Shown piece by piece: positions 18,328-25,473 of a stretch of DNA of 32,933 bases. The stretch is taken from the NCBI GenBank assembly GCA_025459425.1, contig JALOQF010000034.1:1-32933 (forward strand), written 5' to 3'. The notes under the pieces were generated by a model that worked only from the letters and a program-made list of their open reading frames with translations, was not told the origin of the DNA and made no database searches. The translations under genes and the position numbers were made by a program. Numbering within the stretch: position 1 is the first letter of the stretch; every line of letters begins with the position of its first letter. This stretch comes from Myxococcaceae bacterium. Lineage in GTDB: Bacteria; Myxococcota; Myxococcia; Myxococcales; Myxococcaceae.

Positions 18328-19460
18328 GGGCCGGCTCCGAAGGGGCTCGAGAAGGAGGGGTTCGAGAGGAACTCGTCGTCGGTGAGCGCCTCGAGGAAGG
18401 CCAGCAGGTCGTCCGTCTCTTGCGCCGAGAGCGTGAAGCCTCGCACGAGGTCGCTCTGCAACGGGCTCAGCGCCCCCGTCATGCGCTTCGAGCGGCCGCC
18501 CTGCGCGTAGTGGGTGATGACGTCACGCAGCGTCGCGATGGAGCCGTCGTGCATGTACGGCGCGGTGACGGTGAGGTTTCGGAGCGACGGCGCACGGAAA
18601 CGGCCCATGTCTCCCGGCCGGCCGGTGATGTCGAACAGGCCCGTGTTGCCCGCGGGGTACGCCCCGTTGCCGTCGAGGTTGTAGAGGCCCGTGTTGTGGA
18701 AGGGCGTCTCGGGCGCGGCCGTGCCGGCGTGCGAGACGGAGTCCGAGAAGTTGAAGCCCGCGTGGCAGTGGTAGCACTCGAGCGCTTCCGAGTTGAACAG
18801 CTCGAGCCCGCGCTTCGCCGACTCCGACAGCGCCGAGGCGTCGCCGTTCACCCAGCGGTCGTACGGGCTGTTCCCTGACAGCAGCGTGCGTTGAAACGCC
18901 GCCAGCGCGCGCGTGATGGTGACGAGCGAGATGGCGGGGGACTCGTCGGGGAAGGCGCGCTCGAAGCGCTCGGCGTAGTCGGCCTCGGTCGCGAGCCGCT
19001 CGAAGAGCTCGGTCTCGGCCCCCGCGAAGCCGAGCTCGACGGGGTGCTCTCCCAGCAGCGGCAGCAGGGCCTGGCGCTCGAGCGTCGTGAGCAGCGGGTT
19101 CGCCCACGTGAGCGTCGGCACGTAGGCGACGTTGGCGAGGCCCTGGGCGTTGCGCGGGTGGGCTTCTCCGGTGCTGCCGATGCCGACGGGCCGGCCGTCG
19201 GTGAAGGCACGGCGCTGCTCGTGGCACGAGGCGCACGCCTGGGTGCGGTTTTTCGACAGCCGCACGTCGTAGAAGAGCCGGCGGCCGAGCTCGACCTTCT
19301 CGGCCGTCATCGGGTTGTCGGCCGGCACCGTCGGCGTAGGGAAGCCCTTCGGCAGTCGCCAGTCGAAGCCGGGCCCTGCGTCGGCCGAACCGGGGCCCAC
19401 GGCACCACACGCCGCGAGCACCACGAGTCCGCTTGCCAGCCACCACCGCATGCGTGTCAT
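18324..19460 (-). CDS. mbnH: MbnH-like di-haem enzyme (MXAN_0977 family)
   Basis: 378 residues from ATG 19460. Lipoprotein signal MTRMRWWLASGLVVLAAC (Cys18). Two c-haem sites: CASCH (76-80) and CYHCH (229-233). The layout is of bacterial cytochrome c peroxidase/MauG type. Stretches such as LTWANP, a Gly-Ser-Thr-Gly-Glu-x-His segment (96-101) and APYMHDGSIATLRDVI are typical of the MXAN_0977/MbnH branch. By family knowledge MbnH uses hydrogen peroxide to reach a high-valent di-haem state and oxidises a Trp of its partner MbnP to kynurenine. It overlaps mbnP and the kinase gene by 4 nt each. Likely a periplasm-facing lipoprotein. Confidence 0.95.
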   Translation of the reverse strand: MTRMRWWLASGLVVLAACGAVGPGSADAGPGFDWRLPKGFPTPTVPADNPMTAEKVELGRRLFYDVRLSKNRTQACASCHEQRRAFTDGRPVGIGSTGEAHPRNAQGLANVAYVPTLTWANPLLTTLERQALLPLLGEHPVELGFAGAETELFERLATEADYAERFERAFPDESPAISLVTITRALAAFQRTLLSGNSPYDRWVNGDASALSESAKRGLELFNSEALECYHCHAGFNFSDSVSHAGTAAPETPFHNTGLYNLDGNGAYPAGNTGLFDITGRPGDMGRFRAPSLRNLTVTAPYMHDGSIATLRDVITHYAQGGRSKRMTGALSPLQSDLVRGFTLSAQETDDLLAFLEALTDDEFLSNPSFSSPFGAGP

Positions 19461-20311
19461 TCCACCGAGAAGAACGTCTGCGTTCCAGCCGCCTGCGTGC
19501 CGAAGGGCAAGCCGAACTTCTGGAAGAGCGGAGCGCACTCGGGGTCGGTCGCGCCCGACATGCAGCCCGGCGCCGTCATCGCGGTGTTGGTGTCGAGGTT
19601 CGAGCCCTCGAAGAGCCGCGCCAGGTCGAGCACGACGGCCTTGCCGAGCTCGGGGTTGAACGGGAGCGTCACGCGCGGCCGGTTGGCGTTGGTGCACGAG
19701 GCGACGCTGTTGGGCGTCGGGCCGGCCATGCAGCCCGTCGAGCCGAGGTGCAGGTTGTGGCCGTTCGGCAACCCCGTCGTGAGGCCGTCGATTTTGGCGA
19801 ACTTGTAGCCGCCGTTCCAATTCCAGAACATCGCCGTCGAGTTGAGCGGCGCCGCGGCGGCTGCGGCGTCCTGGTGGTTCTGCGCGAAGGGCACGCCAAC
19901 GGTGAACGAGAGCTTCTCGTAGTGGCCGCCCTCGGCGAGGCCCTTCAGCACCGTGTGGGTCGCTTCGGTGCCCGCCGAGCAGTCGCCCGCCTTGTTCTCG
20001 AAGTCGAGCAGCGCGATGCCGCCGCGCTGAAAGGTGCCGTCGTCGGTGAGGGTGAAGGGCACGTCGACGCCTTCCTCGGTGGTGAGCACCACGTCATGCA
20101 CGTACAGGCGCAGGTCGCGCGGGCGGTACTGTGTGGCCGGTGTCCCGAGCGAGTACGTCTGGCCGCAGGCGAAGTCCTGCGTGCCCACCTTCGCCTTGAA
20201 GGTGAGCTGCGTGACGTCGGCGTGGGTGTGTCCACCTCCGCCGTCGGGCGTCGTCGCGATGGGGCCGCAGGCGGCGAGGACGAAGAGCGAGACGAACGGC
20301 TTGCGAGTCAT
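19457..20311 (-). CDS. mbnP: MbnP-like copper-binding protein (metallo-mystery four-Cys family)
   Basis: 284 residues. The signal ends at a lipobox (VLAAC, Cys15). Family hallmarks are DLRLYVHDV (66-74), LLDFENKAGDC (Cys111), the aromatic motif FWNWNGGYKF (162-171; Trp163 and Trp165 are candidates for oxidation), HNLHLGSTGC (His185, His188, Cys194), then SCTNANRPRV (Cys206) and paired Cys250/Cys259. A His-rich N-terminal stretch (GGGGHTHADV) may add metal ligands. Family knowledge: MbnP binds copper and carries a kynurenine made by MbnH. The start overlaps the upstream lipoprotein stop by 4 nt (ATGA). No methanobactin genes are seen nearby, so the role here is not methanobactin handling as such. 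Confidence 0.94.
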   Translation of the reverse strand: MTRKPFVSLFVLAACGPIATTPDGGGGHTHADVTQLTFKAKVGTQDFACGQTYSLGTPATQYRPRDLRLYVHDVVLTTEEGVDVPFTLTDDGTFQRGGIALLDFENKAGDCSAGTEATHTVLKGLAEGGHYEKLSFTVGVPFAQNHQDAAAAAAPLNSTAMFWNWNGGYKFAKIDGLTTGLPNGHNLHLGSTGCMAGPTPNSVASCTNANRPRVTLPFNPELGKAVVLDLARLFEGSNLDTNTAMTAPGCMSGATDPECAPLFQKFGLPFGTQAAGTQTFFSVE

Positions 20312-20928
20312 GGAGCGTTCCAGCGCAGCGACGCCAGCAGGGTGTCGAGCAGGTCGCGGCGGGCGTCAGTCACCGCGGGCTCGAGGGACGCGAGGGTGGG
20401 CCCCGCGTCGAGTTGGAGGGTGAGGTCGTGCGGTGCGGCGGCCTCGAGCGAGAAGGGCACGGCGTCGACTCGCACCAGGCGCGTCGAGGCCGAGAGGTAC
20501 CGGCGCGCGGCTCCGGCGCGCCGGGCATCGACGAGGAGCGAGGTGGCCGTCTCGGCGTCCGGGCCGACGCCCAGCTCGAGGCCGCACCACAGGCCTGGCG
20601 GCGGGCGCAGCGTGGCGAGGCCCTGTCGGCCCGAGCGGCTCAAGTCGACCGGCACCGTGACGTCGGCCCTCAGCGGGCTGTCTCCACCCGCCGCGCCGCC
20701 GTGAGCCCAGGCCTGCGACACCGGCTGCAGCGCGTTCAGCGCACGCGCGAGCGCCTCGCCACAGGGCACGCCCCGCACCGACGTGACGTGGAGCCGGGCC
20801 ACGTCGAACTCAACCCGCGCCGCCCCGGCCGGTTGCGCGGAGACCTCGACCCAGACGTTCACCTCGATGCCCGGGTGTCGCTCGGCGCAGGCCGTCGTCA
20901 GGGACAGGAGGATGGACAGCGCGACCAC
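20308..20928 (-). CDS. Lipoprotein of unknown function, first gene of the mbnPH-regBA transcript
   Basis: 206 residues from GTG 20928. MVALSILLSLTTAC gives a lipobox L-T-T-A-C (Cys14) but few N-terminal positive charges, so the start could be slightly different. The body is beta-rich (VEFDVARLHVTSVRGV, DVTVPVDLSR, APHDLTLQLDAGP) with Cys56 and Cys114 possibly forming a disulfide. I do not recognise the family. Its stop overlaps the mbnP start (ATGA, 20308-20311), so the products are probably made together and at the same membrane. It could be a partner or periplasmic carrier for the MbnP/MbnH pair. Confidence 0.8.
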   Translation of the reverse strand: MVALSILLSLTTACAERHPGIEVNVWVEVSAQPAGAARVEFDVARLHVTSVRGVPCGEALARALNALQPVSQAWAHGGAAGGDSPLRADVTVPVDLSRSGRQGLATLRPPPGLWCGLELGVGPDAETATSLLVDARRAGAARRYLSASTRLVRVDAVPFSLEAAAPHDLTLQLDAGPTLASLEPAVTDARRDLLDTLLASLRWNAP

Positions 20929-21076
20929 CGGGCGTGGAGGAGCGGGCGCTGGCTGCCTGTGGGGAAGGCGGGCGCGACGAGGGCGCTCCGGAGCCTCGAG
21001 GCGCGAGGTGACCGCCGAATCACACGCCGTCCCAGCACGATGACCACCGGAGGCCCGAGGGACCAGCCGATTCCTG

Positions 21077-21159
21077 GGGGGTGTAAACAAGGTGACGTTT
21101 TCCGTCACCTGGGTGACGTCACCCTGGGTGACGGAAAGCGTCACCTTGTTTACACCCCC
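21077..21159. repeat. 83-bp near-perfect palindrome built from six GGTGACG heptamers
   Basis: Arms 21077-21109 and 21127-21159 pair over 33 positions with a single G-T wobble (21098/21138). The centre holds a 14-bp perfect palindrome GGGTGACGTCACCC (21111-21124). The heptamer GGTGACG occurs at 21091, 21112 and 21127, and its complement CGTCACC at 21103, 21117 and 21139, in alternating orientation. The outer edges carry GTGTAAAC and GTTTACAC. It is clearly more AT-rich than the surroundings. It may be an operator array, a very strong terminator for the upstream gene, or a dispersed palindromic element; sequence alone does not decide. Confidence 0.92.
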
Positions 21160-21325
21160 TCGGGGCCGCGCCCCGCTCGTCACGCCAGCGCCTTCGCCGT
21201 CCTGACCCTCGCCAGGGTTCGGTGATGCGGCGGTGCGCGCCAGTGCCGCGCTCCCAGCACCTCGACGGTTCATGCCCCGTTCGGAGTGCTCCGTCGTGGA
21301 GATGTGGCCATTGGAAACATGAGCG

Positions 21326-21344
21326 GGCGGTTGAGGTAACCGCT
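21326..21344 (-). terminator. Small stem-loop after the Cys-motif outer-membrane gene
   Basis: GCGGTT (21327-21332) pairs with AACCGC (21338-21343) around a 5-nt loop, about 38 nt past the stop of the gene ending at 21381. Possible terminator, no T-tract. Confidence 0.3.
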
Positions 21345-21380
21345 GGTCACATGGAGCCGCCCGCCTGGCCTGTCGTCGCC

Positions 21381-22325
21381 TCACAGGTCCACCACCACAC
21401 TCGAGACGAGGATGGGGAGCGTCCGCACCGGGCCGACACGCAGGTCGACGACGGGCGCGCGCACGCCCACGAGGAGCAGCACCCGCGCGCCGAGACCGAA
21501 CACCACGTCGGCGAGCGCACTCCCCAGGAACCCTGAGAGCGACGCGTCGGGCTGACCGCCCACGAGGCTCGGCCCCTCGAGCCGCGCGTCGAGCCCTGCG
21601 CGTACGCCGAGCCAGCGCAGCGGCTGGAACTGCGCGAGCCCCACCAGGAGCCCCGACGGGCCGAGGCGGAACCCGAAGCGCCCCTCGAGCGGAAGTTCGC
21701 CCAGCACCGACGCCATCGCCGACCAGCGGTCACCGAAGAAGCCACTCCACGCAACGCCCAGCTGCGGCGCGAAGCTCCCGGGCCCGAGCTGGGCGTCGAG
21801 CGACAACGCGCGCCGGTCGCGGTCGAACAGCGTCGGCGAGGTGGGCACGCGCGCTCCGGCGATGACGCTCACCAACGCCGTGGGCCGCATCTTGCCCCGT
21901 CCTGCGACGACGAAGCGCGCCGCGACCTCGGCGTCTCCGAGCCCCGCCGCCACCTCCCGCGCCAGGTTCACCGCACGCTGCTCCCGCAGTTGCAGCGGGA
22001 CGTTGAGCGAAACGGTGAACCAGTCGGTGGGCGACCACGAGCCGGTGAGGTCGAGTCGCACCTCGCGCAGGCGCACCGCGTCGAGCCCATCGACGCCCTG
22101 GGTCTGCTCCCAGGCCCGCGCCGTCGCCGCCAGCCGCACCCGGTTGGAGAAGGGCTGCTCGGCGCCCATCGCCGTCATCGCCGGGTTCCCGCAGGTGCAG
22201 GTGGGGCAGGCGCTCGCCGACGCGCTCGTCAGCCCGACGACGAGGGCGACGCCACCCGCGAACGTCAGCCGTGGGGCCAACGTCGTCCACGCTCGAGGAG
22301 AGCACCGGGGTGCCTGCGCGCCCAT
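21381..22325 (-). CDS. Outer-membrane beta-barrel with N-terminal Cys-rich metal-type motif
   Basis: 314 residues from ATG 22325; a TTG 15 codons in is an alternative start closer to the signal peptide. The signal (about 18-38) ends at SASASA, and the mature N-terminus begins CPTCTCGNPAMTAMGAEQPF, a Cys-x2-Cys-x-Cys stretch followed by a conserved-looking segment. The remainder is strands typical of a transporter-like barrel of the MetA/phenol-degradation kind, ending VSSVVVDL. From memory, proteins with this N-terminus occur beside MbnP/MbnH-type pairs, so it probably belongs functionally to the downstream operon although 452 bp separate them. The Cys cluster at the mature end suggests metal binding. 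Confidence 0.82.
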   Translation of the reverse strand: MGAQAPRCSPRAWTTLAPRLTFAGGVALVVGLTSASASACPTCTCGNPAMTAMGAEQPFSNRVRLAATARAWEQTQGVDGLDAVRLREVRLDLTGSWSPTDWFTVSLNVPLQLREQRAVNLAREVAAGLGDAEVAARFVVAGRGKMRPTALVSVIAGARVPTSPTLFDRDRRALSLDAQLGPGSFAPQLGVAWSGFFGDRWSAMASVLGELPLEGRFGFRLGPSGLLVGLAQFQPLRWLGVRAGLDARLEGPSLVGGQPDASLSGFLGSALADVVFGLGARVLLLVGVRAPVVDLRVGPVRTLPILVSSVVVDL

Positions 22326-22671
22326 GCGGCGTCATCAAGCACGCCAGCCACCCCTCGCGGCTGCGACACGTTGCCGCAGCCTGGTGGCACGGTCGGCAGC
22401 CGTGGCCGTCGAGCCAGACGTCTCGTCGAACATCGAGCCGCCGACGAACGCCTCCGCAGTCCCATTGGGGCTGACGACCCGGAACGGGTCACGTTCCTTT
22501 CGTCCACGCACGCCTGACACTCGGTGTTGCCATTGCTACCGCCGGGCAGCCATGAAGCCGTTCGCTCTCGCCCCGGGCCCGCGCCGCGTCACCGCCGATG
22601 GAGCCATGGTGACGCGCCCGAAGTCGGCGGGTCGCCTGTCGAACCTCTGGTCGAGAGCCGCCGGCCAGGCG
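22326..22671. other. 346-bp intergenic region upstream of the Cys-motif barrel gene
   Basis: No gene is convincing. A 61-codon GTG frame (22335-22520, minus) ends 9 nt before the barrel gene, but only about 70% of its third positions are G/C, as expected for non-coding DNA here. Overlapping hairpins lie at 22476-22497. It probably holds the promoter and leader of the barrel gene. Confidence 0.55.
22476..22497. promoter_or_regulatory. Two mutually exclusive hairpins in the barrel-gene leader
   Basis: Hairpin A pairs GACCCG (22476-22481) with CGGGTC (22485-22490). Hairpin B pairs GGAACG (22481-22486) with CGTTCC (22492-22497). They share bases and cannot form together. They lie about 150 nt upstream of the barrel gene start. 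An attenuator or operator role is inference. Confidence 0.35.
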
Positions 22672-25371
22672 TCAGAAGCGCCCGAGCCCGTTGCGCTGCG
22701 GCGCCGGACCCGCCGGCGCGAAGGTGGTGAAGATCCACTCCCCCGCGACGAACTGGTGCTGCATGCCGTGGTTGTCCGCCTCGATGGGCGAGTCGAAGAA
22801 GCGGTACCACGAGCCCACCGAGGGAACGCCGTTGCGCACGTCGTCGGTGCGCTCGTGGTCGAAGAAGAGTGGTGTGGTGGTGCCCAGCGTCAGCCCCATC
22901 GCCGAGTCGAAGGCCACCGCGCCGTCCGAGTCGATTTCTCCGTCGCTCGCGCGCTGGCCCGAGCGAACCCAGCGCGGCGCCGGGAAGCGGTCCATGCCCA
23001 CCGCGAGCTGCCAGTTCGGCAGGTTGGCGACGCTCAGCAGGCTCGCGAGCGACACGTCGCTGGGCAGCCGGCAGCGGCCCTCGGGCACCTGTAGCGCCGC
23101 GTACTTGTCGAGGAACCACTGCTTCACCGCGTCGACGTCGGCGCTGACGAGGTTGAGCGCCGTGAGCATCCGGTTGAGGTCCTGCGCGGCGATGGCCTGA
23201 CGCGCGTTCGACAGGCTCGAGTAGGTCGCCACCAGCGCCGTGAGCAGCCGCCCGAAGTCGAGCACGATGCGAAACGACTGGCCGCCGTCGGCGCACGCGA
23301 AGCCGAGCGCCGGCGCTGACGCCTGGCCCGACAGGTCGAAGGCGCCGCGCTGGTCGAGGTACACCGGCAGCCCCAGGCCCTGCGCGGGGCCGAGCGCGAG
23401 GGCGACGAAGGCGTCGGTGCCGCTGGGCGTCGGCTGCTGGTCGACGAGCCACGGACTGAGCTGCGCGCCGAGGGCCTGCGCCTGGGCGCGTGCCGCCACG
23501 CCGAGGTCGGCCAGCCGCTCGCGCCGGTCGAGCCGCTCCGCGAAGCCGCTCAGCACCGGGTTCGACGTGCGCCCGAAGCCCTCGGTGCGCAAGAGGCGAA
23601 CGCCCGTGTCCGAGCCCATCGTCATCACGATCCACCCGCGCTCGCGCTCGTTCTCGCTGGCGTAGCGCGGGAACGCCGAGAGCTCGGGCGCGGTGAAGGC
23701 GCGGCCACCGGGGCTGCGGGAGCCGCCCGCGTAGACGGGGATGAGGGCCTGCGCGCCGCCTTGAATGGGTGACGACCCACGGCGGGCCTTGCGGGGGTGC
23801 AGCGGGCCGCGGTTGACGCGCTCCCAGAAGTCGCGGCGCAGGTCGCGCAGCGCACGGCCGTTGAGCTGCCGGTCGAGCTCGTCGAACCCGGCCCCGACGG
23901 TGGCCTGCACCTCGTCGGCACGCAGCGACGTCGGCGCGAGGCTCGGGAACGTCTGCGCGAACCGGCGCATCGTGTCGGCGAAGACGTCGAGGTCCGACCC
24001 GGTGCCCACCACCTCGTTCCGCGCGACCGCCGACATTCGCCGGGCCGCCATCTGCATCGGCACCCCGAGGTCGGCGAGGAAGCTGCCCTCGTGGGGCGTG
24101 CCGAGCGTCACGAGCGAGACGGTGCGGTCGCGCACGTACACCATGCGCCGCGTGTCCTCGGTGGTGAGCGTGAGGCCGTCGAAGGGCACCTGCGCGTCCC
24201 GCAGCTCTTGCGTCGTCGGCGCGCTCAGCACGAAGCGCGAGGTGACGCCGCCGAAGCTCTGCGTGACGAAGATGACGCGCGGCGTGCGGCGGAACTGCAG
24301 CTCGTACCAGCGCAGCGCCAGGTAGGCCTGGCTGGCGATGCGCTGGCCGGACTGCACGAGGCCACCCGGCACGTCGCGGTAGGTGATGAACGCCGAGAAG
24401 GGCGGAGCAGGGCGGGCCGCGGCGGCGGGAAAGCCGCTCGGCACGGGCGCCACCGGCACCAGCGTGACGAAGTTCGCCGGCAGGCCTGGGTTCGCGGCGA
24501 TGTCCACCTCGGCGAGCGTGGCGGGAAAGGTCGCGCCCGCGGTGCGGTAGTCGGCGTCGTCGAACGGCCCCACGAAGCTGAAGAGCGGGTTGCGTGCGCC
24601 GGGCCGCGCGCCCAACAGGCCGCGCAGGAAGTCGACGCTCCACTCGTCACGCGAGACCGGCGGCGTGTCGATGGTCGAGGTGCTGGTGCCCGCCGAGTGC
24701 GACATGCCATGCACGAGGACGTAGAGGACCGGGCTCTGGCTGGTGACGGCCTGCTGGGTGGGAATCACCTGCGTGAGGTTCGTCACCCCCAGGTTCGGAA
24801 TCGAGACCGTCACCGTCCGCAGCCCGCTCACCAGGGTCGCACCGCTCGTCGGGTTCGACGTCACCTGCACCGGCGCGCGGGTCGTCGTCCCGTCGCCCCC
24901 GATGGCGGCAGCGGCCCCGGCCGAGTCGAGGTCGTTCGTGATGATGAGGCCCGCCTGGCCCTCGCTGCTGGTCGAGTCGTACAGCCCCGCCGCCGTCGCG
25001 GGGTTGGCGCGCTCAGCCGTGAAGGTCGTCGTCAGGCCGTCGCCGAAGCGCAGCGTGCCCTTCACGGTTCTCCGCTCGAGGCGCGCGCGCTCGAGCACGT
25101 GCCCCGAGGCGCTCTGGGCCGGCACCACGTCACCCTCGTCGGTCGCGCCGTCGGCGAGCTGCGTCGAGAACCAGCCGGTCCGCGTTTCCCACGAGTCCTT
25201 GCCACACACGTAGGCGACGACCGTTCCTTCTTCGAGCGCGACGCCCACGAGCGCGTCGGTGCCGTCGACCCGCCCCACCCACACGGGAGGGCCGTCTTCG
25301 ACTGGCGGTGCCATCGCCGGCTGGCAGGCGAGGGTGAGCGCCGTCAGGACACCACAGAGCAATCGGAGCAT
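22672..25371 (-). CDS. Large lipase-like alpha/beta-hydrolase lipoprotein
   Basis: 899 residues from ATG 25371. MLRLLCGVLTALTLAC gives lipobox L-T-L-A-C (Cys16). Residues 30-200 are beta-rich. The hydrolase core starts near 213: VLYVLVHGMSHSAG with oxyanion-type His221-Gly222, a nucleophile-elbow candidate VTQSFGGVTSRF (Ser372), and LGTPHEGS (425-430), a segment common after the elbow in lipases. A late NHGMQHQF could hold the catalytic His. The elbow is TQSFG rather than the usual GxSxG, so activity is uncertain. An insertion of about 300 residues and a C-terminal region make it much longer than ordinary lipases. The frame continues upstream to 25461 but without signal-peptide features. Probably a surface lipase or esterase. 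Confidence 0.85.
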   Translation of the reverse strand: MLRLLCGVLTALTLACQPAMAPPVEDGPPVWVGRVDGTDALVGVALEEGTVVAYVCGKDSWETRTGWFSTQLADGATDEGDVVPAQSASGHVLERARLERRTVKGTLRFGDGLTTTFTAERANPATAAGLYDSTSSEGQAGLIITNDLDSAGAAAAIGGDGTTTRAPVQVTSNPTSGATLVSGLRTVTVSIPNLGVTNLTQVIPTQQAVTSQSPVLYVLVHGMSHSAGTSTSTIDTPPVSRDEWSVDFLRGLLGARPGARNPLFSFVGPFDDADYRTAGATFPATLAEVDIAANPGLPANFVTLVPVAPVPSGFPAAAARPAPPFSAFITYRDVPGGLVQSGQRIASQAYLALRWYELQFRRTPRVIFVTQSFGGVTSRFVLSAPTTQELRDAQVPFDGLTLTTEDTRRMVYVRDRTVSLVTLGTPHEGSFLADLGVPMQMAARRMSAVARNEVVGTGSDLDVFADTMRRFAQTFPSLAPTSLRADEVQATVGAGFDELDRQLNGRALRDLRRDFWERVNRGPLHPRKARRGSSPIQGGAQALIPVYAGGSRSPGGRAFTAPELSAFPRYASENERERGWIVMTMGSDTGVRLLRTEGFGRTSNPVLSGFAERLDRRERLADLGVAARAQAQALGAQLSPWLVDQQPTPSGTDAFVALALGPAQGLGLPVYLDQRGAFDLSGQASAPALGFACADGGQSFRIVLDFGRLLTALVATYSSLSNARQAIAAQDLNRMLTALNLVSADVDAVKQWFLDKYAALQVPEGRCRLPSDVSLASLLSVANLPNWQLAVGMDRFPAPRWVRSGQRASDGEIDSDGAVAFDSAMGLTLGTTTPLFFDHERTDDVRNGVPSVGSWYRFFDSPIEADNHGMQHQFVAGEWIFTTFAPAGPAPQRNGLGRF

Positions 25372-25429
25372 GCCGGCAGCTGAGCAACTTCGACGCCAGG
25401 GTGCACCGGAGCGGCGCGCGCATGGGAGC

Positions 25430-25466
25430 TGTCGGCTCGAGCCGACACCTGTCGGGTCCACCCGAC
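25430..25466. promoter_or_regulatory. Two tandem palindromes between muramidase and lipase-like genes
   Basis: TGTCGGCTCGAGCCGACA (25430-25447) is a perfect 18-bp palindrome. GTCGGGTCCACCCGAC (25451-25466) is a second inverted repeat, 3 bp away, and both arms begin GTCGG. They lie just past the GH25 stop and 60-95 bp upstream of the lipase-like start. They are either tandem terminator stems for the first gene or an operator for the second. Confidence 0.5.
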
Positions 25467-25473
25467 GACACCG

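Larger units (their letters stand above)
20929..21380. other. 452-bp intergenic region carrying an 83-bp palindrome
   Basis: No gene is supported here. Open frames exist but lack codon bias. It holds the palindrome at 21077-21159 and a small stem-loop at 21326-21344. As the only large gap before the five-gene mbnPH-regBA transcript, it is the natural place for its promoter. Confidence 0.7.

Noticed and set aside
22335-22520. 61-codon GTG frame directly upstream of the barrel gene
   Set aside because: Third codon positions are about 70% G/C, far below real genes here, and no ribosome site or motif is present. Kept only as a remark on the leader region.
23797-25383. 528-codon open frame on the plus strand
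   Set aside because: Antisense to the lipase-like gene; composition typical of a shadow frame.
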